Source: Adineta steineri (Eukaryota; Rotifera; Eurotatoria; Adinetida; Adinetidae). From it: a stretch of 64,000 nt of DNA. Where the stretch lies: NCBI GenBank assembly GCA_905250115.1, contig CAJNOI010000040.1:62868-126867 (forward strand), given 5' to 3'. The notes below the pieces were generated by a model. That model did not search any database. It was not told the origin of the DNA and saw only the letters and a program-made list of their open reading frames with translations. This document shows, piece after piece, positions 49,945 through 62,975 of the stretch (position 1 is the first letter of the stretch; each line of letters opens with the position of its first letter). Made by a program: the position numbers and the translations under genes.

Positions 49945-52157
49945 ATGACAACTAATCGTTCAGTACCAATTGTTGTTATATCATCAGAAAATATTCCTAA
50001 TAAAATTCGTAATATCGATGATATTGAATATGAAGTCTCTCAAACTTTTCTTCCACTTAGTAAGTATTCAATAAGACATAACTTATAAATTAAAAAACGT
50101 TCGTTTTATTAGAATCAACACCATCACGAAAAAGTAAAGGTCGATCACTTATTAAATGTAAGTTTTGTCTAGGAAAAACAATCAAATCATTCTGTCTTAT
50201 TTATTAGATAAAAGTGCTCCACCAATTCCAACAAATAACGATGAAAATAATGAAATAAAAGAAAATGAATTTACACGATTACATGTTATTTCACATATTT
50301 TACCTCGATTTCCTGTTCGTCATGGTTCGATAATTAATAATAAAACGAAATTCTTATAAATTTGTTTTTCTTTCAGGTATTCTCAAACAAAAACGAAAAT
50401 ATACATCAAAGAAAAAAATCTTAACGGAAAAAAGTAATTAATCGATTATTTTGTTGCTTTTTTTTACTGCATAAAATTTTCGTTTATAGCTTCAGATAAT
50501 ATTATGCGACCAGAAAATATGGATAAAATTCTTCTTGAACCTAATCTATCAAATGATGATGTAAAGACAAATTTGATTAATTCAGAAAAAAAAAATATTT
50601 TATGTATCGATATAATTTAGATTGATACGAAAAAAAAGAAGAAATTTAAAAGTAATTTAATTCAATTAACACCAGATGATTTACATGAAACAGCATTAAA
50701 AATTCAAGAAAAATCTTTACATGGAAAAGCTCATGATTATTTAATGATTAATATATTACGTGGAAATGAATTTGATGAATGGTTTCGATATTTAAGGTTT
50801 ATTTTAATTCAATAGTGATTTAGTTCTCTAATTCTTTGCCTTTTCAGAGCTGGCTTTAATATTCTTCTACATGGTGTTGGTTCAAAAAAATCGCTTGTAT
50901 CACTTTTCTTTAAGAAATATTTAAAAAATGAATATCTTACATTTATTATCAATGGTTTTATGCCAAATATTACAATTAAACAAGTATATAGATTTATATT
51001 ATGTTCATTCTAAAAAAACGAAATATTATTCTTTAGGTTTTACAAATTATCTCTTCACATCCAGATATAAATGCAAATACTTTAAATAGTAATGAAGAAT
51101 CTATACAAGAGATTATTAAAAGAATTGAAGCAAAAAGTAATTTATTGAAATTATTTATCATTTAAAAAATTTTCGTTTTTTTCATTTATTTAGAATTAAA
51201 TATTTATTTATTAATAAATAATATCGATGGAATGAATTTTCGTAATACGAATGTTCAAAATATATTTAAATTAGCAGCTCAATGTCAATATATTCATATT
51301 CTTGCTACTATTGATCATATACATGGACCATTAAGTAAAATATTCGAATCGATTTTTATTTATTTTAATTCATATATTTTTCGTAGTTTGGAATCAACAA
51401 AGTTTAACTAGTTTTCGATGGATATGGTATACTGTACATACATGGTAAATTGTTTATTTCTGAGAAAATTGGATATTATTTGATAAATTAGGTTACCTTA
51501 TATTGATGAAACAACAAATGAAAGACTTAATACAATTCGTTTAAAGACAAGTAAAGAAATCTTTTTTATTGAAACAAAAAAACCCACATAATGAATTTTT
51601 AGGTCAATTATCAATAAGTGCTGTTGAACATGTTATTGAAAGTTTAACACCAAATGCTCGACGTATCTTTCGTTTACTTGTGGAAGCATTTTTGGCAAAT
51701 TGTAATTTAAAAGATTATGAAGGTATAAAGATTGACTATATAAAAATAATCCCCATCAGTTAGAGAGATTTAGTTTTTTCAAAGTTTACGAGAGAAAAAA
51801 TGTCGGATACTTTGTCATTCGGAATCGAACTAAGAAAATCTATTCTACTGAAATAAAATACAAATCTAATAAACGTCTCGTGAGTTTTTATATGTATTGA
51901 AAAAGTGTTTAACAGCAGATATTGATCATGTATTATAGAATTATTTTTGTTTAGGTATGAAATTTACTGAATTATATGAACAATGTAAACGCTCATTTTA
52001 TGTAAATAATGAACAAAATTTACGTTTACAATTAATTGAATTTATTGATCATCGTCTTATTAAACTTGTTAAAAGTACGAATGATGGACAAGAAATTGTT
52101 CGATTACTTATTGTTGAACAAGATATCGTTAAACAATTATTAGATAAACTCAATTGA
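49945..52157 (+). CDS. ORC2: Origin recognition complex subunit 2
   Basis: Thirteen exons: 49945-50059, 50114-50158, 50208-50324, 50377-50433, 50490-50560, 50621-50796, 50848-50983, 51037-51136, 51194-51334, 51387-51444, 51492-51550, 51603-51722 and 51955-52157, giving 465 residues (human 577). The C-terminal two-thirds matches ORC2: EFDEWFRYLRAGFNILLHG, GVGSKKSLVSLF, FIINGFMPNITIKQVLQ, LLINNIDGMNFR, HILATIDHIHGPLIWNQQ and SLTPNARRIFRLLVEA. The C-terminal winged helix has LYEQCKRSFYVNNEQNLRL and IEFIDHRLIKL. ORC2 has an AAA-like fold without a canonical Walker A, consistent with GVGSKKS here. The N-terminal region is short, basic and divergent. The stop lies only 153 bp before the RBBP5 ATG. 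Confidence 0.93.
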
Positions 52158-52310
52158 ATCAAGATAAACTAAAAGTCAAGACTTAGATAATTCATGTCAG
52201 ATAAATATATATATTTTTCTTATGATAAATTTTTTTCTCTATTTGTATCTACATTCAATAAATGATTAAAAAGAAAACAATTTCTTTCTCTTTTTTTTTG
52301 TAGATGAAAA

Positions 52311-54368
52311 ATGAATATTGAATTACTTTCTACATTTCAACAGAATTATCCCGAAGAATTCGATGGCACACTTGATTGTGCATCGATGGCTGTTTGTTGT
52401 GCTTTTAATAAAGTTGGTAAGTCTTGCCAATACACAAAATTTAAATATATTTATATTTCATACACGAAAAAAGGTTCAATGTTGGCAGTCGGTTGTTCCG
52501 ATGGTCGACTTGTAATATGGGATTTCTTAACACGTGGTATAGCGAAAATAATCTGTGCAGATTGGTCACCAATATATTGTATATCATGGTCAAAAAAATC
52601 TGATTTAATAGCAACATCATCAACAGATAATACTGTTTGTATATGGAATACATCAACAGGCCGTTGTCGTACACGTATATCATGTATACAATCACCTATA
52701 CTTAAAGTACAATTTCATCCACGAAAATCATCTTATTTACTTATATGTCCAATGAAACATCCACCGATATTAATTGATAATAATGGTAAAAATACAATTG
52801 TTACAATTGATGATGAACCAAATGATATTATATCGACATTTGATAGAAAAGGTGAACATATTATACTAGGTAATAGTCGAGGTTTAATGGTTGTTAAAAC
52901 ATTTCCGGATTTAAAAACTATTTCATCATTTCGAATAACAACTGGAACAAATACAAATACTGTATTAAGACATATTGAAATTCCTCGTCGTGGTAAGTAC
53001 AAACTTTATCTTTGATATCAAAGTTATTCGATAAAAGTATTTCCTAAACAAAATAAATCTTTTATTTTATTTTTTCGTTTAGGTCAATATTGTCTAGTAA
53101 ATACAAGTGATCGTGTAATTCGTATTTATAATTACAGTGAAATGTTATCATGTGGTATTGGTCGTGATCTTGAACCGAAACAAAAATTACAAGATCTTGT
53201 TAATAAATCATTATGGCGTAAATGTTGTTGGTCAGGTGATGGTGAATATATTTGTGGTGCTTCATCTCGACAACATTCTTTATATATTTGGGAAACAGTA
53301 TCGGGTAATTTAGTTAAAATTTTACATGGTACGAAAGGAGAAACATTAGCTGATGTTTGTTGGCATCCTGTACGTCCAATAATAGCAAGTATATCAACTG
53401 GTGTTGTATCAATATGGTCACATTCACAAGTTGAAAATTGGTCAGCATTTGCACCTGATTTTCGTGAACTTGAAGAAAATGTTGAATATCATGAACGTGA
53501 ATCTGAATTTGATATAAAAGATGAAGATCGCAGTTTAGATGGCTTAGATTATAATGGTTCAATAAATAAACGACAACGTTTAGATACAAATGGAAGTTTA
53601 AATAATGAAGATGGTGATGATAATATTGAAATTGATGTTGTTACTGATCAACGTATTGAAGCATTAGTATCAAGTGATGATGATGATATTAATGATCAAC
53701 TTGTTTATTTACCTGTTGCACCTGATATTGAAGATCCTGAAATTGATTTTCCAATACCAGTAACAAATATACCAAAAGCACGTACAGCAAGTCCATCATT
53801 ACAGACGCGAGTTGATGCTGATGAGACATTTGATATTCAATTAAAAATTCCGCTTGTTAGTGATGTTCATCCATATTATGGTGGAACAAAACAACCACGA
53901 TCAACAGTAAATACATTAGTAAATTCTCAAGATTCTGTAAATAATAAACGTGATATTAAAAGTCGTCGTAAAGGACATCACCATCATCATCATCATCATT
54001 CTTCTCATCATTCTCATCATTCCCATCATCAACATCCAATTCAACATCAAAACTCTCTTATACATCCAAGTCAAATTGATCAACAGACTATTTTACTACC
54101 AAAATCTATTGATGCAGCTGTAGCAACTGTAACAAATAATCAAAAACGACCATTATTAACACAAACATCAGAAATTAAAGGACAACGAGCACGTTCAGCT
54201 CGTCTTGAAGGAAAAAAAGCAGCCGCAACATCACCAATTATCCTCAATACACAAACATCCACAATACTAACAACAAATACAGAAGAAATAATTAGTACAG
54301 CACGTACTAAACGTAATAGTCATAATACACATTCAACTGATAATGACGCTGATTTTGTACCACATTAA
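52311..54368 (+). CDS. RBBP5: RBBP5, WD40 subunit of MLL/SET1 H3K4 methyltransferase complexes
   Basis: Three exons: 52311-52416, 52474-52992 and 53083-54368, giving 636 residues (human 538). Intron 1 is free of in-frame stops, so the frame reads through it. Removing it restores AFNKVGSMLAVGCSDGR. The N terminus matches human almost residue for residue (QNYPEEFDGTLDC, VIWDFLTRGIAKII). WD repeats include SPILKVQFHPRKSSY and LYIWETVSGNLVKILHGT. The activation and ASH2L-binding segment is present (ENWSAFAPDFRELEENVEY, ESEFDIKDEDRS), as are an IEIDVV element at the WDR5-binding position and YLPVAPDIEDPE. RBBP5 with ASH2L stimulates SET-domain activity. The tail differs from human, with an eight-His run and basic stretches (nt 53970-54050). 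An acceptor-like TTTTTTTGTAG sits 7 nt before the ATG. Confidence 0.95.
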
Positions 54369-54854
54369 AATATCTAGACATTAATTAATGTTGTTTTTTC
54401 TTTCTTTTATTTAGTATTAGACTCTTTTTATCCAAGAGACTATAGTGTGATTTGTTTTTTCTTTCTTTTGCATTGTACAGTTTTGTTTTGTTTTGTTTTG
54501 AACGTACAGAAATTGATTTATGTTTAAAAAAAATTATTTGTCTTTTTTTTTAATGTAGGATAGTAACAGATGATTGAACAAAGGGCATATTATTCGATTT
54601 ATTTTGAATTATAAAATCTATTGATAGAAGAAAAAATATAAACGAATTTACAGTATTATATATGTAAAATTTTCTGATAGCTTTTATGAACAATATATAA
54701 TCTTTCTTCATCAATAAATTTTATAATTCTATATCGAATCTTAAATATATTGTATAGAAAAATATTTTTTGTTTTTGCTTTGTTTTGATTAATTCTTATG
54801 AATATGATTTTAAGAAAGAATCTTTTTCTTTTTTTCTTGAGTTCTGTTGAAAAC
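54369..54854. other. intergenic, RBBP5 to TSFM
   Basis: T-rich spacer, presumed RBBP5 3' UTR then TSFM leader. A TTTGTTTTGTTTTGTTTTG repeat is at 54481-54499. An in-frame upstream ATG (54798) exists, but ATG 54855 gives the better mitochondrial presequence. Confidence 0.5.
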
Positions 54855-57800
54855 ATGCTTGTCTGGCGACGATTTATTCATACAAGTGTACCTCGATATT
54901 TGGCTCAATCAGCTGCTGCATCAAATTCAGCATCGCCATTAAGTATTTTACGAAAGAAAACTGGTTATTCACTATCACATTGTCGAACAGCACTTCAACA
55001 ATTTAATGATAATTTAGAACAAGTAAATATTTTCAAAGATTGTTCTTCTAAAACTTTTCTTATTTAAGGCAGAAGCATGGCTTCATCAACGTGCACAAGC
55101 TGAAGGTTGGAGTCGAGCAACAAAATTACAAAGTCGTGCTGCATCTCAAGGTTTAATTGGTATTATTACAAATACTGATACAGCTGCAATGGTTGAGGTT
55201 TGTTGAAATAAAAAAACCCTCATAATTATTTTCTATGGAAACTCTTTTTTTCTGTTTTTAGATTAATTGTGAAACAGATTTCGTAGCTAAAAATGAAAAA
55301 TTTCAACAACTTGTTTCTCAAGTTGCAAATAGTTTATTATTGAATCAGCAAGAAAAAACCAAAGACAAAGTTTGTAGATTTTTGTATTTTCATGAACTTA
55401 ATTTTTTCTATTGAATTTCTCCTAGGTATTTTTTGATAAAGATACTCTATCGACATTACCTAGTGTTGATGATCGTTCGAAAACATTAGCTGATATAACA
55501 GCTTTATGTGTTGGTACAGTTGGAGAAAATGTCGTTTTACGACGTGGTATTGTTTTTAATACAAAACCTAATCAATTACTATCTAGTTATTGTCATGGAC
55601 AAGTTAATACTGCTAGTTCGAATTTATGTCGTATGGGAAAATATGGTGCACTTGTTAAATATTCTCAAATTGATTCATCAAATAATGCTTCGGATGTGCG
55701 AATATACATACATAAAATTTTAAAAAAAAAAGTAAAATTCTCTATTTAGGATGGAACATCATCTTCTAGTGTATCAACTCGTTCTTATCCATTACGAACT
55801 ATTTGTCAAGATAATATTGAAAAACCTATTGAATTAAGTACTTATCTTGATAATGAAGATGAAGCTACTCTACTTCATGAATATTTAAATGGATATATTT
55901 ATGCATTACCATCACGTGAAAGTGTACATGATTTACTTTTAAAAAATATCGGTACACAAATTGAACAACAACAATTAAAAGATGTTCATATTCTTCCTAT
56001 GGATATTCGTATACAAACACCTGATCCAGTCTATATTTATTATCCAGGTCTATGTCTTAGTAATCAAGCACCAAAAACTGATCAAGCAATAACACGTGAG
56101 CCTATTGTTATTATTGAAATCATTACACCAACAACTGAACGTTTAATATTACATGAAAAATCAATAAATTATCAAAGAATACCATCATCAGAAGAAATTA
56201 TTTATATTTGGCCTAATTTAAAAATAGCTCATGTTGATTTTCGTGATAAACAATCGTCGAAATGGACAAGAAAATATTATAGTCATCAAGATAAAATTCC
56301 GTTACCATCATCATTCAATAATGGAGAATTAGTACTTAGTGATATTTTCGATAGTATGGTAAGTTTCAAATTTCATATATACATCATGTGATTATTAAAT
56401 TTATTTGTCCTGATAAGAAGAGATAAGTTAATTTTAATCGCAATAGTTATAAATTGAATAACCCTCGAAATAGAAGGGTAAAAATCAATTTTATCTTACT
56501 ATCAAAAAATTGACTTTTGAAGTTTATTTGACTCATAATAATATTTCGTACGACGCAATTGGAGTATCTTTGTTTTTGCATAAGATTTACACCAAAAGGG
56601 CATTATGGATTTAGATCCTAGTCACAAGAAATATAGAATATCATATAAGAGGATTATTCATAGTCTACATCATTGTAACTATATTTATGGAAAACAAAAT
56701 ATTTTGTTCTTTTAAGAATAATCAGTTATAAAAGAAGGTACATAATCAAACTAAAACAAGTTGCCTTGCTAAATCTTCGTTTATTCGCTATTAAATCACC
56801 GTTGTTGTTACATTCAAGCAATATTGCTCGTAGAAAAGCTAATAATATCGTATATATTATAATTAGGATTAGAATTAACGAAAAAAATATTAGGCCAAAT
56901 AAATATTTTTGTGTACACCTACTCATATTAATTACATAAACCCCCACATATTTATGTAGCAGATCCACCATAACAATCATTGCGTATCTACACTCCTCCA
57001 TCATAAGAATAAAAGGATATTAAAAATAAGTACGTCATACAAATACAGACAAAGCATTTGTCAATCCTAAAAATTTAACGAACTAGTCATAATCGACATG
57101 CTCCTTTGATTATAAAAGCGATGACTTAAATATTTATATAATCCAGAGAAAAGCAAATTACCTATAAATTATTACAATATGATCAGTCATTTAGTATTAT
57201 TTACGGCAAAAGACAAATATATATAAAATATATAGGTAATGCAGAAAAAAGCAACGTATTTATGAGTTACTAATAGCCAGCCAATCCTCTCCTCCTAAAA
57301 ATATCTACATAATGCGGTAGAGAAAATGCACGTGTCAATTAATAAAGCTGAAACAATCATTCGATATCTTCATGTATTCAGCATCGAAAAATGTTTTGAT
57401 GAAACTAGAAATTCAGTTCCATAAAAATGATAACGAACTTTTGATACTACTCGCATGGTATGAATAACATTTCTTACAGAAAAACAAAGATGAATTCAAG
57501 TTATAGAATGAAATTTGTTAGATTTATATCATCAAAATGAATATTCATTATATTTTAATCAAGAAAAATTAATTGAGAATCGTTATTTCTCATATAAATA
57601 TATATGTAGCAGTGAAAAAAAATCTCTATTTAAGGTGAATTAAGCCGATTTATTGTAAAATCATATTTTTCAAAAAGAACAAAAAGGGAAAAAATATTGA
57701 ATCATTCATTCACTTGTTGTTAATAGTCCATTTATCGAATAAAATGTAACATGTGCTTCCTTAGTTCGACCTGTTCGTTCATCAAATACACTACAATGAC

Positions 57801-58897
57801 TATACGGTGGTACATAAAGATGTAATGTAACAGCCGTATCCGTATGACTTGGATTTTCTACACGATGTAAACCAATTGAATCATTAATATAAGCAACTTT
57901 TCCATCTTTTAATTCCGTACGACTGATAATTTCCATCGGTGTTTCTGTATTTTCACCTCCATCTTTTGGCCATGCATATTTTGTTTCAACTAATGTTCCT
58001 TGTATACATTTCATAAAACAATGCGAATTTGTATGATCATGAATAGATGAACCTTGACTTTCAGCCCAACATAGAATCATTAAATTAAATTTGCCATTAC
58101 CAGCATCAACTAAATTTCGTGTATATTTATTTGGTTGAAATTTTAAAAATGGTGCCCATTCTTTTACATTGCCTTTATAATTATTCATTATTGTATGAAC
58201 ATAATCAATATTAACATCATTTGTAGCAAATGCTTCATAGAGTAATTCTATTAATTCATTCAATGATTTTGGATGAGTTGATAAATGTGCAGTATTATCC
58301 ACATATTTCTGACGAATTAATTGAATATCATGAATATCATGCATATTTGTATTCAAAAGTGTTTCTGTCATTTTTTTTTTTATTTTTGATACAAATACAA
58401 GTTGGGCTATTGTATTTATTGAAGGTGAAAATGAAAGAACGAGATGTACCTTTTCTTTTTTGACGGATTAATCTTTTTCTTTGTTTACATCCGACATATA
58501 ACCTATAAACACACCCTTTTTTTTCATGTCCTATCTAAATAAAAGATATTCTAATCTGTAATCGAACACAGAAAAAAAGTGAAATTTAATCAATAATATT
58601 GACGAACCATAACTAAACTAAAGATAAAGTTCAAGGACAATAATATTTTTCTTTTTCTTTTTTTTTATTCTATAGACAAAACAATTTGGACGTCTACTTG
58701 CACAACATATAGTAGCAACACGTTCAAAAACAATTGGTTTACATGAAAAAAAATCACTAGGAAATGATGAAGATCGTTTATTACATCAAAAATGGATGCA
58801 TACAGATGATAAGAAAAAAACCGTAGAAATATTTCTCAATGAAAATCAACTAAATGTTGATGATTTCGTTCGATTTGAATGTGGAGAAGAAATATAA
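54855..58897 (+). CDS. TSFM: Mitochondrial elongation factor Ts with an inserted Uma2-like exon
   Basis: Exons: 54855-55022, 55069-55197, 55262-55369, 55426-55695, 55750-56358 (Uma2-like) and 58676-58897. All six give 501 residues; without exon 5, 298 (human 325). The presequence is MLVWRRFIHTSVPRYL. The UBA-like domain has LRKKTGYSLSHCRTALQQF and AEAWLHQRAQAEGWSRATK. The core has GLIGIITNTDTAAMVEINCE then TDFVAKNEKFQQL, and MGKYGALVKYSQ. The C-terminal exon has TKQFGRLLAQHIVATRS and ends NVDDFVRFECGEEI, matching human VDFVRFECGEGEE. EF-Ts is the GDP/GTP exchange factor for mitochondrial EF-Tu. Exon 5 has phase 0 at both ends, so inclusion and skipping both keep frame. The exon 4 donor GTGCGA is weak. 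The following intron (2317 bp) contains CDO1 antisense. Confidence 0.9.
55750..56358 (+). other. Uma2/DUF820 (PD-(D/E)XK-like) domain encoded by a symmetric TSFM exon
   Basis: This 609-nt exon encodes 203 residues (226-428 of the fused model) with no stop from acceptor to donor. After a Ser-rich linker it reads like a bacterial Uma2 domain: TYLDNEDEATLLHEYLNGYI (usually ..YELIDGEL), LPMDIRIQTPDPVYIYYPG (usually PSDMKVRV..YYPDV), EPIVIIEIITPTTERLILHE (usually P.LIVEVLSPSTE...), then EKSINYQRIPSSEEIIYIW, and a closing GELVLSDIFDSM. Uma2 proteins are abundant in cyanobacteria and other bacteria and are predicted nucleases of unclear function. The candidate catalytic residues Glu44, Glu123 and Lys137 of the exon remain, but the 'PD' Asp is Gly100 (56047-56049). 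Codon use looks like the host's. First in-frame ATG is at 55999, so it is unlikely to be an independent gene. Confidence 0.75.
56359..58675. other. 2.3-kb TSFM intron 5 with nested antisense CDO1
   Basis: Strong GTAAGT donor and CTATAG acceptor. Besides CDO1 (57706-58371, minus) it holds about 1.3 kb of AT-rich sequence (56359-57700). That part contains a 92-codon minus-strand frame (56726-57004) with hydrophobic stretches but no recognisable family. Confidence 0.7.
57706..58371 (-). CDS. CDO1: Cysteine dioxygenase type 1, intronless and nested
   Basis: A single exon encodes 221 residues (human 200). The cupin iron site is intact: SIHDHTNSHCF with His111 and His113, and IGLHRVENPSHT with His169. 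Cys118 and Tyr186 (LHLYVPP) are the pair that forms the thioether crosslink in animal CDOs. KYTRNLVDAGNGKFNLMILC, YAWP and AYINDSIGLHRVEN match metazoan CDO1 rather than bacterial CDOs. The enzyme oxidises cysteine to cysteine sulfinate, feeding taurine and sulfate synthesis and limiting free cysteine. The gene lies antisense inside TSFM intron 5 and has no introns, although its neighbours are intron-rich; a retrocopy or intron loss is possible. The N-terminal 30 residues extend beyond the human protein. Confidence 0.95.
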   Translation of the reverse strand: MTETLLNTNMHDIHDIQLIRQKYVDNTAHLSTHPKSLNELIELLYEAFATNDVNIDYVHTIMNNYKGNVKEWAPFLKFQPNKYTRNLVDAGNGKFNLMILCWAESQGSSIHDHTNSHCFMKCIQGTLVETKYAWPKDGGENTETPMEIISRTELKDGKVAYINDSIGLHRVENPSHTDTAVTLHLYVPPYSHCSVFDERTGRTKEAHVTFYSINGLLTTSE

Positions 58898-59131
58898 ATG
58901 ACAATAATTAAATCATTAGGATTATTTTCTTTTTATTTGATAGTATCATGAGTACCTATTCATGTCAAACATCATCATTGTTTAGATAAAAGTTATTATT
59001 ATATACTTTTTCGAATTAAACATAAAAAATAAATATGTTTTGCTTATCTATTCATTTGATGATTTAGATTATTGTTTTTTTCTAGAAAATAATTATTTTC
59101 CTTTTCAATAACATCTATTATCTCTAATTGA

Positions 59132-61099
<1,968 letters not shown>

Positions 61100-62975
61100 T
61101 TTTACAATCTCTTATTCTCTTTTTTCTTTTACACATCTATATCTCTGTTTTTCCTTCTCTATCAATGTCAGTTATTGAATGTTATTGTTCTTCTCTCTCT
61201 TTTGACATATATAGCAGTGCTGATAAGATTTCATATATACTGTGGAATAAATAAATAAATAAATGAATATATATATATATACGAGTGAATTGCAATACTG
61301 TCTAGTACAATTGATGCATATACTCGATAGTAGATCTTCATAGCAAAAATTTTCCGATATTGCACTATATATTAATTGAGATACGATGTGATAATTTTTT
61401 ATTGGTAATTCAACTGTGACAAACGTAAGTTTAAATGAAAACAAGCAAATCTCTGAAGAACTATCAAGTAAGTAAAACTCTTTTTTTGCTTTTCGAATTA
61501 TAGTATTTTCAGTAGATGGATATAGAAAAGACATATTATTCGAAAAAAAAGAACATTCGAGAGCGTGACTAACAAACTACTTGCTAATCTATTTTTTATT
61601 ACCCTTAATACTTACATATGTTTGTTATCGAAACAAATTTTTCGAGAAAATATGACTTTATTTTTGACACTAAGATATTTAAAAAGATATAATCATTAAT
61701 AAAGGTATTGAAAACGATTTTTTAAAATATAATATAAATTTTAACCGCATTGCACAGTTATGATTCATTTGTATGCGTATAAAAGCATGACTACAAGCAT
61801 ATTAACCTTTACACTTTTTAATTTTAAGAATTTCAATCAGAGGAAGTTTTTCAAATAGTTTATACGTATTTTTTCTGTCACGTCAGATATATTTCGTATA
61901 ATTGCATAGACAGTATGCACACTGCGGCTAGTTTATACAATTATCTTGATACGCTTGGATGGTGCCCAATCTGGTACACATATATATATGCATGCATATA
62001 TAACATTTACCTCCATTTGTGCAATGCACACACACATGTTTGTATTACTATGCTTCTATCAAGTGTTTTTTTAGCGTCCTTTTTTTCTTTCTATTGAATA
62101 TGTATATGATTTCCACATCGAAGATATATGTCTTTGACTTGTATTGATAGATCTCAAGAGAGTGTAATCTAGTTGTTGGTATTAGTATTGGTAGTAGAGG
62201 CGAGTATATAAACAGCCAAAAAAAAACCGCAAGACTTCGTTTTACTCTTCCGTCAACGATACCCAAGGTCTTCCTCCTTTTTCTCTGCTTTCTGATACGT
62301 GATGTACGATAATTATGTACAGACAACAGAAAAAAGAGAGCAAAAACTAGATAAAATAATCCAAGTTCTGATTTTCTGCTGTCTTTTATCAAACAATAAT
62401 ATCACTATCGTCGATTCGCGTCTCCTCTTCTTCTTATTCCTATTTATAAAAATCTTTAAACAACTTGTAGAGATACGCCTTATCTCTACATATCTATCGT
62501 CAATCAAAACAATAGGACATCTATTCTATTGTCACTCAAAGGTATTCTCATTAATTCGCACTGTTAATACCCCGTATACTTAATAGATTGACGTGAAGAT
62601 TTATTCAATTATCAATACATATATTTATATATATACATACACGTATTCTTGCAATTTTCTTTCACATATATCAAGTCCTTGGTAAAGTCGCATACATTAA
62701 CAGGACAGAAAATATTACTGTGCGAAGAAAATAAACGAGCAAGAATAGAAAAGAAGAAAGAAAGCGTATAAAAAACTAATAGAAGAGATAAATCTTTTCT
62801 ATTGTGTACCAATCGACCGTCAACCAAGGTTGGATATTATACAAAACAGACTTGATGATATGATCATTGTTAGTATTTTTCAACACTAGCACAGCAAAAC
62901 AGTAGTCAACATCTTATTTTTGTTTTACCGAGGGAGAGACATCTGTATATATTATTAGATATTATACAATATATA
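61100..62975. other. intergenic, katanin p60 to secreted Lys-rich gene
   Basis: No gene recognised in 1.9 kb. AATAAATAAATAAATAAATG at 61245-61264 probably includes the katanin polyadenylation signal. AT runs lie at 61268-61281 and 61979-62000. Open frames (61172-61534, 62048-62392) have no domain. Confidence 0.5.

Noticed and set aside
51800..51850. tRNA-like B box (TTCGATTCCG on the minus strand) in ORC2 intron 12
   Set aside because: The T-stem does not pair, and no D arm, anticodon arm or acceptor stem could be built around it.
52417..52473. Reading RBBP5 straight through 52417-52473
   Set aside because: The segment has GTAAGT and AAAAAG ends, and removing it restores the highly conserved FNKVGSMLAVGC join; the stop-free intron is coincidental.
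56726..57004. 92-codon minus-strand frame with hydrophobic stretches in TSFM intron 5
   Set aside because: No recognisable family, no clear signal or topology, and AT-rich sequence readily yields hydrophobic frames rich in Ile and Leu.
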